Shown piece after piece: positions 43,899-58,368 of a stretch of DNA of 64,000 nucleotides. A model generated the notes under the pieces. The model saw only the letters and a program-made list of their open reading frames with translations. It did no database searches and was not told the DNA's origin. The position numbers and the translations under genes are program-made. Every line of letters starts with the position of its first letter. The stretch's first letter is position 1. Source of the stretch: Sabethes cyaneus (taxonomy: Eukaryota > Arthropoda > Insecta > Diptera > Culicidae); assembly GCF_943734655.1 (NCBI RefSeq), contig NC_071354.1:38093347-38157346 (forward strand). The letters run 5' to 3'.

Positions 43899-46800
43899 TA
43901 GCTAGCTATGAAACCATAATAAAACTGTTTATAAAGCAGATTATATGTTGCTGCTTACATTACTACGATAAAACTGGTTGATTGCTACAAATTTCTTATA
44001 AACTTACTATAAGTGAGACGTAGCAATACAATATGGTGGAACAAACAAAGTTGATCTTGTTACGTTTGCTTGTCAAACCGCAATAAGATTGTCAGTTTTA
44101 TGGTGCTATTAATATGGTAACACATATTGCCGTTTTCTAGTATATTATTGTGGTCACCAAATAACATTTCATCAAAGAAAACGCTGAGTTGCAAAATGGA
44201 AGCCATTAATTGGTTTTCACATCTGAATGCAACTGGAATGATTTTGTTTACAACTATGATTGTTTTGTTTAAGCAGCTGGTTTTCAAAAATTGCTAAATT
44301 TTGATAGCGCGTTAATTTTAGCCATTCCAATATGCACGATAAAATTGAACTTGCATATACTGCACAACTCTGGAAACTGCTGCAAACTTATTATATGTTC
44401 TTTCGGATATCAAATCGATGTAAATCAAATCGATCAACATGCTATGATAGTAAAATTTTACCTTTTCTGCTCCTGGCTATATATTTTCAAGTTAATATAG
44501 CTGGGTGATATAGTTTTTCACGCTGCTTTATAGATTTATCAAATATAGCGAAAAACTTGATTAGATTAAGGAGGATGCCGTCGGTTTTTTGCTGCTGATC
44601 TGTAGATCTATTTGAGCTTATGACCTGACTAAGACGTTTTAAAACCCTTCTGAAGAGTGGGTTTCTTGGTCGGAAGGAAGTTTCATAACAGTCATTAGAA
44701 GTTAGTTTTATTAGTGGTTTTATGAAATTGGTTGTGAAAACCACTAGTGGAAAATGTTCTTTTTGTTTTTATTCAAAACTTGTCAAACAACATGTTTGAC
44801 TATTGCGTATGTCGCTATAATTCAGAAAAGCTCATTTTTAGTACCTGTCTTTAAATCTTGTAAGAAATCCTACATTCGTAATTATCGAGATGCTATAAAA
44901 CACTTCTGTTTCATAACTCTCAACTACCATTCTCTTCGTTTCTTGGAAAAATTATCGTTAAATAAATATGACAAAATCGTATTTCGTTAGCAAATTCTTG
45001 TACTTTCTTGAGCATTTCTCTGCTTTCAGCTTCTGCTTCGCGTTAAGGTGCGTTTAAATTGGGCAATTTTTGACGTAGAACTACGTCTTGCTTGCTGCGA
45101 AAAGAATAATGATCGTGGCATGAAAAAGTGATAGATTTTATAGATAGAAAATAACTCAGTTTGTTTTTGATATTGCTGGTTTGCATCAGGTATCAGGTGT
45201 CGAAATTTTACATAAAGTTGTACAATTTTAGAGAATTTACATGAGCTTCCTGTCAATCACGTTTGAGCATTTTCGGGTATGAAATCGATACATCCATTGC
45301 ATTTATCAGGTAGATGTGAGAGTGAAATCCACTATTTTTATAACCTTTTGGTCTAATTCTGGCTTGATCTATATGACTCCGTTTGATTTTTGCTTTTGAC
45401 TAGCTATCAATAGAAATGATTGATTGATTGACAACATAGGCTCATGATTGTATTGCAATCTTTTTGCTTCTTGGTGTTATTTGTCTTAAAACACATTTCG
45501 TCCAGAAGAGAAAGCAAAACGGATTCATTTGTCATGTCTGTAATAAAGTCAGCAAAATGCTGATTGAAGTCGTCATAAATATGCAGTTCCTTCTACCTTA
45601 CTACCTTACTCCCATCCACTCTGTACACTTTCGCAAGTTTTGTATTACTTTGTACAGCCTGCGTATGTAGGTCAAGTTCTTCTGCGACGGTGCGCTCAGA
45701 TGCTACCCACCCACACCCACGCCACGGTGGGTCGTTTCGAGATTATGAACTTTTCACGATGATGTTCTGCTTTCTTGAAAAGCTCTGGATAGAATGAAGC
45801 ATGTTCACGATGAAATAATGTTATACCGTTATACGGTGTGTGCAAATGATACAGTCAGTTACTAACTACAATCTTGACAAATTAAAAAAAAATAATTTTA
45901 ATTTGGAAATTGTCGACCAGTGTAATTCTTTCCAGGTGGTGCAAGTGGAGTAGAGAACAATTTATTTAACATTAACAGTTCATTTATCTTTCCACAAGAT
46001 ACAACTACAGCCATTATTTTTGGTTCTGAGGCTCTGCATAATAATGATAAAACTATTAAACTGCACGCCTGTGAGGAGTATCGAAGGATTACTTTCGACA
46101 TATGCTGAACTTTCATGCTGTGCCGTATATAACTTTATTTGTATGAATAAAAACCAGCCTTCAGATCTCGAAATAATTCCTCGACAAAACTTTCCATATC
46201 TTGTGGAAATTTCAAAAAATTTAAAACATGTCTGTTGGTTGTAGTTGACAAAATTTCAAACTGAATAATCGTAAAGTTAGGAAAGAATGGTGTCGTTCCG
46301 AAAAGGTAATACATTTTTCATTCCAATACAAGCGGTAGCTCGAAGCACGGTTTCGCACCACCTGTATACGACCTACGTGGGACTGCTTTGCTGCTATCTT
46401 CTTTTCACCCGTCCAAAATGCAAATTGTGGCAAATAAATTTCCATGCTTAGAAACGAACGGATTTTTTCTTCTTACATTCTACGAATGGAGTGTGTTGTC
46501 CTCGCTAAGAGCTACGCGTGTAACACTCGGAAAAGTCAAGTGGGTTACACCGATAAGGGCACTGCTGATGTTGCCCTGTACCTACATGTAAATATCCGGA
46601 GCAGAAAAAACAGATTCAACGGAGTGTAGTGTGTAATAGAGTGGTGGTTTGCATGTCAGAGTAATAAGTTTCTCTGGAAAATATTCAACACTAAATCAAA
46701 CAACTGTACTGCTTCATCTTAGATTCGTACACGTGCGCATATGTTGACGTTATTTCTCATTTATATGCAACACAAGTATTTTTGGGATGTCTGATATTTT

Positions 46801-49658
46801 CTTTTGTATTTTGTCACGTAAAAAACCTAAACCCAAAAGTGAATAAATAAATTAAATTCTAGTGCAGTTCCTACCTTACTAAATTGGCTCACGCAAACGG
46901 TAACAACTGTTAATTACAATTGCTCTTTAAAGTTCCCATTGTGAAGCGTTGAAAAGTAAATTCTTTATAACCGTCTGCACTTGATTACAGATTCGCAAAC
47001 CAGGAAATTCCGCTAAAAGCTTGTTTCAATTCATCACATTCCAGCTTCCGTCTGCAAAAAGCAATGATTTTAAGTTTCGCCGATGAATCACTTACTCTCG
47101 TCCTCCCACTCGCGCCGTAAGCCGGTGTGCCGTGCGTGCATTTCCGTAGATTACCTCTCACTCGGGATGGCTCCGGACGAGCCGGTACAATTGAAATTTA
47201 AAAACGTTCCGTTTCCTCTCATTCAGTGGCGCCAAACAAAGTGCATTATGTTGTAACATAAATAAACCAAAACCGCACATATCTCTCGAATGCAACTACA
47301 CTGCACTGTCTCGTCGGGCCGCGCCGCGCGAAACCGAGAAGAAGTCCAACCAAGCATCGCATCGCCTGATGCATTTGCACCATTCATCGTGCGGCAGATT
47401 CGCCGGCATTGCGACCGACGATCCTTGTTGGTTTCCTTCATTTTAAACCTCTTTGCTGTGCGAGAGTTTTTCCGGCTTGAGGAAACATTGTATCATGCTG
47501 CCACTGGCGTGGTCGGGGAGGGGCGTGCTGCCCCGTCTCCTGTTGTTTAGAACCTCTTATTCATTCCACTTGAAACAATGAAAAGTCATTTTCTAGAATA
47601 GGACAAATTAATCTACTTTTTTGTGATACTTGGAAATTTGTTGTATTAATAATAAAATGGAAAATTTGATAAATATGTTGACTTTCATTGTTACGGTTAC
47701 AGTTACAGTACAATTAACTGTGTAATAAAAAATTGAAAAATTGCTTTGATACCATATCTTCGATAAAAAAATTATTCATATGTAACTCTGAGACTCAAAA
47801 AGTCCGTATTGTACGGTCTGGGCACGATAGTGTAAGTTGCCTTAGATTTGCAACGCGACGAAAATCTCGGATTAAATAAAGTTGGCAGAAGGGAAAAGCC
47901 TCATTCCATTCACTTGCCGAAGTGATCTAGTCTGTGCATTTCGTTTTTATCTAGTTTCCTATCTATTTTGGCATAAATAAAACTGGACATGAGAATTAAT
48001 GTATCATAAAGTGACCTATTTTAAATAACGCGTTTGTTTACTTAATTTTTATGGATTTTTTATTAACTCTTAACATTTAACGCTTTATGTTTAACGTTCC
48101 GTCTGTACAAAAAATACTTACGTTGTCTGTACATTGCGGTCAGTTTGACCCCAAAATTCAAACTGCTACATATTAGCAAAAAATAGACGGATTTTCAAAT
48201 TTTCAAGTGAAAGGCCATTCAATGGACTACATGAATAAATCGGAAAATCGGGTTTTTTCAGATTTGTGGCGATTATATCACGAAATTCGTACCACCTAGA
48301 ACAATGCTTCCTTCTACAAACATATACGCGAACACGAGATCGATCTTCAAAGTTACAGGGGTTAGACAAAATGATCGCGACAGGCAAAATTTTGACGAAT
48401 TTCAAACGACCATAACTTCTACAAAATAGGACATTTTTAGAAAAACTACAGGGTATACAGCCCTAAGGGTTGTACGAAAGGGTGACGTAGGACTGTGTCA
48501 TATAATACTCATTATATTGATAACATGTTTTAATCGATGAAGTATAACTTTATGTCTGATCATTAAATCAAAGACTAATGTAAACTGCGATTCTGGCATA
48601 TGCATATTTGAGTATTTGTGAGTATCATTGTTTGGGTGTTTATTTGTAAAAGAAGAGCGAAATATTCTGATTTAATTCTTCATTGAATCAATGGTGGTTT
48701 TGAAAAAAACCGTTTGAAATTGTTTGGTGGCCCTGAAAAGAACTATGTTTGAGCTGATAGCACTTCTTAAAAATCAGTACTATAATTACTGTTGCCAATA
48801 TATAGATGGATGTCGCTATTCGGTCCTTTAGACTCTAGGATGATGGTTGTCCGCTAATACAGGAGTGATAGGAAATACCAAATCACTGTAAAGTAGAAAT
48901 GGATTAGTTTTATCAAAATACTGACCGTCCGTCAGTGCGATCGTGCGATAAATGAGCAGGCGGCGAACCAAGAGTACCATTTTATAGTCACTGGCACTGC
49001 CGCTGCTGCTTGTAAGCTAGTGTAGGTGGTGGGGGAAACCAGATCAATTGCTGCTGCTGCTCGAATGATTGTCCGACACTGATTGAGCAAGCTATCGAAC
49101 AATTTCGCATGTCTGCGATGGGGATAATGTAAAATGTAATGTTAAGTGCATCGTGTGGGATTCACGTTGGCCATTGCCCTCTGATTCCGCTTGTCTTTGG
49201 GACCGGTGTTGCCGTCAATAGCCATCGTTGCCGATTGGATTGGAAAAGGGGTGTGGCTTACAAAGTGGTCTCAAGGTTATCATTTGGATCCAAATCCTTT
49301 GGTGTATCTAATTGTCGTCCGTGCCTGTGAAGCTAGGCGATAACAAGGGAAATGTATGGAAAAATTCGACCTTGAATCTTTACACACATTTTCACTATTT
49401 AGCGTATAAAAAATTATTGTTAGTATGTTACTATAAAATTGCTGGACATTTTATCTATCCAACGACATATTAACTGTTATTTTTCGTTCAGTAGTATAGT
49501 AGCTATTAGCGTTTGAAATATTTCATTCAAACGTTACACTTCTATTTCTCGTTTTTACAAAGTGCTACCCAGTCCCAGTATAGTAAACAAAGACGTAGTC
49601 CTACGTCAAAAACGAATTGCATTCGACGGGGAAATTTTTCTAAAATATTTCAAAGTTT
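43899..49658. other. 5.8 kb without a recognised gene
   Basis: AT-rich with many short frames. Copies of the GACGTAGNNCTACGTC motif at 45071 and 48482. 48380-48440 (GACAGGCAAAATTTTGACG) is the inverted counterpart of 50421-50485. 47290-47540 is GC-richer. A possible trace of the piggyBac-type MITE end lies at 47760-47825. Confidence 0.35.
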
Positions 49659-50399
49659 GCAATAGTCAGCGGGCACCGGAGATATTCCGGGTTTTTCGGG
49701 GGTATGTCAAAACTAATTTTTTTCATCGCTTTTTCTGCCAAGAAAATTAATTAATATTTATATTTATATTTTATTCCGAAACTAGATTTCATTTTCAGTC
49801 GATTGGTGAAAAGAAGATCCGTCGAGAAACAACCAAGTTACGGCCATTTCCGTGAAATCAGTACTTGTAACATCTATAGCTCTGGCCAGTTTAGAACATG
49901 ACGCAAACCATATCAATATGAGCATCAAACTTTAAGGTTTTAAGAGCCATTGACACTGGAAACATTTCCAGGTCCGCAGCGTGTCATGGCAACCCTGTAG
50001 CAAGTTCTAGGTACGCCGGCGGAATTGGTCGTTTTAGGGAATATTCGATATCATTCAACATGGGTGTCAAACTTCAGGATTTTCAACCCTCGTAAATTTT
50101 TGAAGTTTGACTTCCATATTGGAATGGTTTCGGTCATGTTTTAAAATGGTCATAAAGGTAGGACATTACCGGGAACATTTCCAGAACTGATTTCATTGAA
50201 ATGACCATATCTTGGTTGTTTCTTGTTGGATTTCCGTTCTTTTTTCACCAATCGACTGGAAATGAAAATCTAGTTTTGGGATAAAATAGGAATATTAATT
50301 AATTTTCTTGACAGAAAATGATACAAGCGATGAAAAAAATTAATTTTCGAGTTACCCCCGGGCAACCCAAAATATCTCCGGTGTCCGCTGACTATTGCT
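49659..50399. repeat. Large foldback, arms about 200 bases
   Basis: GCAATAGTCAGCGGGCACCG at 49659 is mirrored by CGGTGTCCGCTGACTATTGC at 50380-50399, and the complementarity continues to about 49861 and 50188. The loop holds no gene. It starts about 50 bases after a GACGTAGTCCTACGTC motif. Confidence 0.78.
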
Positions 50400-51331
50400 A
50401 TTACTATTAATTGGTTTCATCTAAAAATGTTCAATTTTGTAAAAGTTACAGCCGTTTGAATTTCATCAAAATTTTGCCTGTCCCAATCATTTTATCCCAT
50501 CCCTGTACGTGTGGTATTTTATAGGATTTCTTGTTCTCGCTATAGTTGATTAGATAGGCAAAATATTAAGTGAACATTGTCTAGCGGTAGAAAAAACCTT
50601 AGCAAACAGTTTAGAATTCATCCACCAGGTGGTGTATGTGTACCATTTTATAAACGTTGGTCGCAGTTAACGACAAGGTCGTCAGACTACATTTATGGCA
50701 GTCAGCATGGCACCGAATATCACGCTTCCCAATTAAATTAAATTAAATTAGTTCATCTAACCTGCTAGCTGTAATAAGATCTTGCAATTTAACGCACTAA
50801 ACATTGCATTCTATAGGTTCTATTACCTTTTGGGGCATAACTTACACTAAATATTAAGATTTCTGCCCAATTAAAATTCATCACTTTATTTTCACTTTTT
50901 CGCCGTGGATTTTTCATTTTTTTTTTCGACCGTTCCATTCCTCACATCACTCGCGAAACTTAACTTGAGGCACAGAAAACTTTTATTGACCACCCGAACA
51001 CTTATTTAGTAAGACATTATAATGATTTTGTCCAAACTGTTCACTTGAATTGATAGGAAAAACTTCACTTCGTTTTGATTGCAATTCTGAATCCGCGACC
51101 GTCGTTGTTGTACGTTGCTAAGGGAACGGACGTTTATATGGAGTGATGCCAACGTAAACATTTGAGCATGAAATTGACCAATTATTTTCGCTATTAAATT
51201 AAAGATCGTCGAGTGTCGATAATATACTTATAAAATTCACTGTAACAACATTTTATGTGAAGGAATTACTGTCGGATCTAGTTCAACAATAGATAGATAA
51301 ATAAATAGATAGATAAAAATAAATAGATATG
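50400..51331. other. No gene recognised; GATA-rich run at its right end
   Basis: 51287-51331 is an imperfect TAGA/TAAA run that abuts the 3' end of the following LINE and may be part of its integration site. Confidence 0.4.
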
Positions 51332-53850
51332 CGATTCTTCTTCTTTTTCAGCAGCATAGAGCCGGGGTAGCTCGTGCTGTTTCAAGCACTCGTCTCCATT
51401 CAACTCGGTCTTGGGCCACTCGGCGCCAATTTCCTAGTCGTCTCAGAAGTCGCAAATCGCTTTCGACCTGGTCGAGCCAGCGTGCACGTTCCTGGTGCCG
51501 ACCTTCTGTTCCTGGTGCCGATGGGGTTGTTGACGAGAACTATTTTCGTCGCACTGTCGTCCGGCATCCTTACGAAGTGTCCGGCCCACCGTAGCCTGCT
51601 GACTTTCGCTAGTTGTACGATGGGAGTCTCCCCAAGCAGTGCATGTAGCTTCCGCCACTCTCCGCTTTCAGTTTGTACTCCGCCAAATATCGTCCGCAGC
51701 ACTTTCCGCTCGAACACGGCTAGTGCGCGTATGTCCTCCGTGAACAGCGTCACGGCTTCAAGTCCATAAAGAACTACCGGTCTAATAAGAGTTTTGAACA
51801 TTGTTAGCTTCGTGCGGCGACGTATGCTTCTTGATAGTAGCGTTTTACGAAATGCAAAGTAGGCCCGATTTTCCGCTTGGATGTGCCGCTGGATCTCCTT
51901 ACTAATGTTGTTGTCCGCGGTCACCAGCGATCCACAATACACGAACTCCTCTACCACTTCTAGTTCGTCGCCGTCAACGGTTACCGTCCGTGGGAGACGC
52001 GCGTTTGTTTCGTTTGAGCCTCGTCCTTTCATGTATTTGGTCTTCGACGCATTTATTTTTAGCCCAATTCTCCTATACTACGCTTTCAGTCTTGCGTAGA
52101 TTGCCTCCGCCGTCGCAAAGTTCCTGGCTATGATATTGAAGTCATCTGCAAAGCCTAGAAGTTGGTTACCCTTGGTAAAAATTGTGCCTCTCGTTTCGAT
52201 GCCCGCTCGTCGGATCACCCTCTCAAAAGTGATGTTGAACAGCATGCAGGGTAAACCGTCGGCTTGTCTCAACTCTCGCCGCGTCTCGAAGGGACTCGAG
52301 AGCGTCCTCGAGATGCGTACAAAACACATCACTCGATCCAATGTAGCCCTGATCAGTCGCGTCAGTTTGTCCGGAAAACCGTGTTCGTGCATTATCTGCC
52401 ATAGCTTGTCTCGATCGACTGTATCGTGTGCTGCTTTGAAATCAATAAAGATGTGATGCGTGGGCACGTTGTATTCCCGACATTTCTGCAAGATTTGTCG
52501 GATAGTAAAAATTTGGTCCATAGTTGCGCGAGCTGCATCCATCTGTCGACCACCTCGCGCTCGTTTGTGACTAGATTCCCTCCCTCGTCCCTGCACATGT
52601 CAGGTTTCGATGTGTAGCCCTTCCTAGTTTGGTTTACCTTTTCATAAAGCTCGGAATAGTTGTTCTCTCTGTCCTCTTTTTGGCGCCTTTTCCTCCTCAG
52701 GAACGTGGTCAACTGGTTCCTAGCTCATCGGTATTTGGCCAAGTTCTCTCTAGTGGCAATACTTAGATAATTTTCTCAAGCAGTTTTTTCCCCTCCACCG
52801 CTTTTTGGCATTTCCCATCAAACCAATCATTTTGTGTACACCGAGGCTCAATACCTAGTGCTCAATACCTCTCCGATTGCCAAGCGTATTCTGCCCCAAC
52901 CGGCTTCAAGGTTTGAAGCACCTAACTCGTCTGGAGAAGGCAGTGCCTCATTCAGTACTCGCGCAGTCGCGCGTAGTTCTCGGCAGCTTGCGGGTTATTT
53001 AGCTGTCTGATGTTCAGCTGAGGAGGGCGGCTTTGACATGTCCGGTATACGGTGGACAGCTTTGAGCGCACATGTACTGCTACTAGGTAATGGTCAGAAT
53101 CAATATCCGCACCCCGTCGGGAGCGTACGTTCGTGATGTTAGAGAAAAACCGGTCCTCTATGAGAACGTGGTCAATTTGGTTCATTGCACGTTGGTCAGG
53201 TGATCTCAGCTTTGTGGATATCCTTGCGTGGGAAAAAGGTGCTTCGGATCACCAGGCCTCGGAAAACTGAGAAGTTTATACATCTTTGGCCGTTCTCGTT
53301 CGAGTCGGTGTGCAGGCTATGGGGTCCTACCACCGGTCTATACATCTCTTCCCTACCGACCTGGGCGTTCATATCCCCGATGACGATTTTGATGTCCCGT
53401 GGCGAGCAGCTGTCGTACGTTGCCTCCAGCCTCGCGTAGAACGCTTTCTCATTGTCCGGTCTACCTTCGTACGGGCAGTGCACGTTAATGATGCTATAAT
53501 TTAAGAAACGGCCCTTCATCCTCAATACACACATTCTCTCGTTGATCGCCTGCCAATCTATCACGCGATCTTGCATTCCGCCCAACACTACAAGGCCCGT
53601 TCCTAGTTCGTTGGTAGTGCCACCGCTCTGGTAAAACTGAGTCTTTCCGCCACGGATCTTGCAGACCTTCTCTCCTTTGCGACAGATTTCCTGCAGAGCT
53701 GCGATGCCGAGTTTGCGGGGTTCAAGCTGTTCAATCAGCACCCGCTCGCAACCTGCGAAATTTACCGATCTGCAGTTCCAAGTACCGAGTCTCCATTCGT
53801 CGTCCTTGTTCCGTCGCCTTATCGCCCTATGTTATTACTTAGTTAAGGTA
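51332..53850 (-). pseudogene. Most complete F1 LINE (RTE/Loner-like), minus strand
   Basis: Reading the minus strand from 53850: GTWN-type endonuclease start, LGIAALQEICRKGEKV, VIGDMNAQVGREEM, then QIDHVLIEDRF and DIDSDHYLVAV (the Asp/His end of the endonuclease), the linker, RT (52596-52078: FIDFKAAHDTVDRDKLW; LLGFADDFNIIAR with FADD intact), the thumb and a C-terminal domain (52032-51400: FVYCGSLVTADNNI; LIRPVVLYGLEAVTL; LRWAGHFVRMPDD). Ends in an AAG-rich tail at about 51332. The RT fingers are deleted and there are several frameshifts, so it is dead. It is the best reference for the other F1 copies. Confidence 0.85.
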
Positions 53851-56800
53851 AATCAGTGAAGATATTCCGATATTAGTACCGTCCGAATTTTGATGCATGA
53901 TTCGATTTTCAAATTAAGCGGATATCAGCTTAGTCAAAGTTTGAAAAAAAGCTTCCTTACCTGTTGAATTCCAAGCAATGGCGCAAAAGAATTTTTCATG
54001 ATGGTTTTCATTCGACTGTTACTAGTTTGTATTCCTTTTCATAAGATACTGCGCATGCATAATTAACGAACAGCTCAAAAGTGTCCGAGAAATATAAATT
54101 ATTATCGTCAAGTCAATGTATGCTGAAAACTTGGGATCTTTCTTTAAGCCCACTACAGGTTAATACCCTCAGCAACCTCTACTTTGAAAGTTTTTCCGAA
54201 AGATGTCATTCAAAAAGTTTATTCAATTCATGCACTATAAGTGCACGGGTTCTTTTTTTGAAAAAATAATCAATAGTACCGTGGCGCTCTGTGTTCAGAA
54301 ATACTCTCATTATAATACAGTAACATCGAAACGGTGGCATAAGCCCACTACACCATGCATAGGCATCAACAGTACTAGCAAGTAAAGTAAAATCAAGTAA
54401 AATTTCAAATGGAAAATCCCGCAGCATCCTTAATATCACATTAATGTTTTACCAAAGCAATTCTGATGCAGAATAAAAATATATCTTTATAATCTCTTAG
54501 TCTACGACTGAAAATAAATCAATTATTACATGATTAATGTGAATATGAAAGCTTGAATTCACCGAATGAAATAGCAACCATGTTGTCACGTGTCGTTCGA
54601 ACTTGCTATGTCTCATGCTCATCGCAGGCGGTTTGTTCCAGCACAGAGCGAGTAACGTTCATCCTTCATAATTGTTATTCAGATGAAGCTCTTTGACGTC
54701 AGTGTCACGCGTAATCACTTCTCTAGGTTGGAAAATAAATTTTCCATACCTACCTTCGGTGCAGGAGTTAAATTATATTTGACAAGGGTGCGTTCGCATA
54801 ATGCCCCGTTCGGTTAACGTGCTGGCCCAGGTTGTTTCATTACGCAAAAGGAATATAATTAAATTCATTGTTACGCTTGTACTGTGATTGGTGCCCCTGA
54901 GACAGGCCGTTGGTTCGGGAATCCACCGGGTCACGCCTCTAATTATACAAGGCATTTCGGTTCCGTTAAATGATACTTGAACAATAATTACATTTCCGGA
55001 TACCACTAGAAAGTACTTCTCAGCCTCGAAGCGACAGCCAATATTTATAATTCCCTCATCGCCGTCTCGAGCGCGACTGGTTTGTTTATATTGCAAATCA
55101 AATTTAATATAAATTTAATTCAATTCAATTCCGTTAGCCGTTTCCACCGAAGCACAATGAAGTTGAAGCAAGCACTTTAGCTTAAGTTTCCTTGACAGGA
55201 CCTCTTACCCGGCGACTGAAGCATGGTTTTGTTTGTCTCTTCCATAAATCTGTTTCAACCCGCAGTTCGAGTGGAATTCAATCCCATGAAAAACCCACCT
55301 CTGCGTGGCGTCCGTCGCCGGTCGGTCGGTGGTTGGTGCGACTGAAGCCAGACAACGAGCCCAAAGCCAGAACTGCCACAGCCAGAGAATTCCTGCAAGA
55401 GTGGAGATTTATTCCAGTCAGCCAACAGCAGGACGAAAAGTTTGCAAAATTTTAACTCAAACACATTCAAGAAGCGCCCGTTTTGGACTTCATTTGCACA
55501 ATCACCGCAGAGCGAGCGGTTGGTTTGCTATGCAGTACGAACTTGTCCGAATCTGTGCAAATTGCCACCTACTTTACGGAAACTCTTGGGCTAATGGTTG
55601 TTGGGTGATAATCTTGTTTGATAAGAGCTTGGTTCTGTTAACATCTACTGCTTGGAAAGTGGTGAGCTGAAGTTCCACAGAGGTCGCCATTTATCTTAAT
55701 AATTTAAAAAGATATCTTTGTTCTAAGAGAGAGATTAAGACATGATAAATATACATTGCAATTATTTAATACAATCATTATCGCAATGAATACGAATGGA
55801 CTAGGAAAAGTTTTTGTTGAAGAACTAATAATTTATCATCATTGTTCAGATTTTTGTCCTTGCTTTAAGATTTTCTAATAATTACTCTGAAAATTATGAC
55901 TTTCAAGCAATAATCGAGGTTTGAGTTGACCACTATAATTCCCGTAGCTTATGCTACGCTCCGCTTTACTCAGCCCCCTCGATGGATGCACTTGTATCGA
56001 TCGCCGCTCTGCTCTGCAGCAAATGCCATTCTCCAACGGGATTTTCAATTTACATCCCCGGCGTTGTTGGACGTTCGTTGGTGGCTAGCTTCTTTTCTCA
56101 GATCAAAGCATTTTCCGAGGCGAAAGAACTATCGAAAAAGTAGACACAAATGCCATTCCATCCCAATAAATCTTCTTAGGCTCTTTAGGGCGAAAGCCAC
56201 ATTTCCGCAGCCGACCGAGGCGTAAAACCAAGATCTTCTCTGCACGCTGGTCGCCGCGCCGCTGCCGGTTCGAGCTCGTGCTCGGGCTAAAGGCACTTTA
56301 TTTCCCCGCTCGCTCCCGGCAGTCAATGTGTGCCGTTGATTGTTGACATTGTACCTTCCAAGTTATTTACTGCCAACTGTTTTATAATCCTGCCGCACAG
56401 TCAGCGTGTACGGGAACGAGATTCGCCAGCTCGACCGACCGACCGAACCAGTCGTCGGGCCGGATCGTCCCACTGTTTGATGGTGGGCATTTTCCGAAAC
56501 GGAATCTTCATTGGTGTGCAGTACAATTCTTTCCGCTTCCTTTCAGGACGGTTGGGTCAACACACAGAGCAGAAGTGTCGGAAAAATAGTTTGTTTATTT
56601 ATAGCAAAACAACACGACATCTCGACCTCGGCCACTCGTTTCGCATTTCCACTGTTGTTTGCTGTTTGTTTTTCCCGGTCTTTCTATTTGGATACGCAGG
56701 AAAACGTTGCAGTATGCGAAGTCATTGCGTTTTTTAACGTTTGCATTAGGTTTTTTATTCAAGTACAGTATTCGAAACATTGCTTTCAAGATGCATAACT

Positions 56801-56904
56801 TTCGACTACATGATTGAAAGTAATGCCCGGCGCGTACTTCCAACTTCTAAGCAACATCAGCACGATTTCCTTACGATGACACCCAAGCATACCGACGAAA
56901 GATA
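53851..56904. other. 3 kb without a recognised gene
   Basis: No conserved motif in any frame. 55240-55440 and 55950-56480 are GC-richer patches but have no coding signature that could be supported. Confidence 0.35.
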
Positions 56905-57446
56905 GTTATGGCCCAGCACCTGATCTCCAAGAAGTCAAACGAGAAATCGGGTTGCTGAAGACCAATTGAGCCGCCGGTAAGGACAGCCAACCAGTAAAGC
57001 TAGAGGAGGAGAAGCTACCAGAGGAATGGATGGAAGGAGTTGTTTGTCCCATCTACAAAAAGTGGGGTTTCATAGCCCATGTTGCAGAAATGTAGTGAGT
57101 ACAATGTGCCCACGCATCCTTATTGACTTCAAAGCAGCATGCGATACAGTCGATCGAAACCGGCTACGACAGATAATACACGAACACGGTTTTGGACAAA
57201 CTGACGCGACTGCTCAGAGCTACATCGAATCAAGTGATGTATTTCCTGTGCATCTCGAGGACACTCTCGTGTCCTTTTGAATCACGGCGAGGGTTGAGAC
57301 AAGCTGGTAGCTTACCCTGCATACTTTTCAACATCGCTCTTGAGGGGGTGATCCGAAAAGCGGGCAACGTAATGAGAAGTACGGTTTTCACCAAGGGTAG
57401 CCAACTCCTAGGCTTTGCAGATGACTTTGATATCATAGCCATGGCG
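56905..57446 (+). pseudogene. F1 LINE fragment
   Basis: It contains APDLQEVKREIGLLKTN, EEWMEGVVCPIYKK, then, after a deletion, LIDFKAACDTVDRNRLRQII and LGFADDFDIIA with FADD intact. It stops abruptly at 57446. Frameshifts in several places. Confidence 0.75.
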
Positions 57447-58188
57447 CGCCATGGGACGGTTTAAAAAGAAGACGAACATCGATATATGTGACGAAACTTT
57501 TAAAGGTATCACCTTAATATCTTCCGCAAAGTTTCGTCGCTTTATAAAAACTTTTTTATAGTATTGGAAAATTTGAGATTAAGGGGATAACACAATAGAT
57601 AGAAAAAATGGTGGTTTTCAAGTTGTTTAAATTTTTTACTTTTTTTATTGCAAACTTTTAGGGGATATTTCTTATATTAAATGTTCATTTTACGCATGGG
57701 GAGAATGTGGCATCCTAGTATTTATACCAGATATGAGAAGATTTGCCTGTAATGTCTAATGTGCGTTGTTTACACATTACTTAGGTAGTTGCCGGTACCG
57801 TGTAACGGGACTGAGGGAAAATATCATAGTGAGTTGACAGCTTCCCGCATTAAATGGGACGTCAGTCATTCAGTCGTGAGACGGTGAACAAGCAGCATAT
57901 CACAATCCGTAGAATATTTGATCCGTACGTCTGTAGAAAATTCCTAAATTCGTAGAACTACGGATAAATCCGTAGACCCGGCGTCACTGGCCGCTAGTTA
58001 TCTGTCAGATAAGGCACAAAAAATGGGAAAACAACACGAACATGATCACGAAACATGATAAGAATAGGATTAAAGACATGTAAGAAGCAGAAGTTAGCAA
58101 TAACATTAAAAAGCAAAGCAGTGTTCAATGCTCGTGCTTTATAGTTTTTAAGGAAAAAAATATTTTAAATTTTGTTCTTGAAAGATTA
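57447..58188. other. No gene recognised
   Basis: AT-rich. CCGTAGA-type short repeats at 57910-57980, otherwise nothing. Confidence 0.35.
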
Positions 58189-58368
58189 GATGCTACATTC
58201 CGTTATCGAAACTTGACCTTCTGTTTTTATACGACAGACTTCGCAGCTAGCTGTTAGAGTACAGGACAATTGTCAGTGCTATGATCCTATTGACACTAAC
58301 AGCCACTCCCAATCGAGATTCAGGCTTGTTAGGCCAGCATCGCATTTCGAGGTCAACTGGGAGGCTTT
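58189..58368 (-). mobile_element. tRNA-derived SINE, inverted copy
   Basis: Same family as 12449-12655: tail GCTACATTCCGTTATCGAAA at the left, and A- and B-box-like text at the right (reverse complement of CGAGGTCAACTGGGAGG and CCCAATCGAGATTCAGG). The B box is more decayed than in the other copy. Confidence 0.7.

Noticed and set aside
51374..51769. 131-residue + strand frame and similar frames at 52130-52456 and 53185-53504
   Set aside because: Antisense shadows of the minus-strand F1 LINE.
55192..56798. Overlapping short frames that could be a gene
   Set aside because: No domain, splice pattern or start context could be supported; GC-richer composition alone is not enough.
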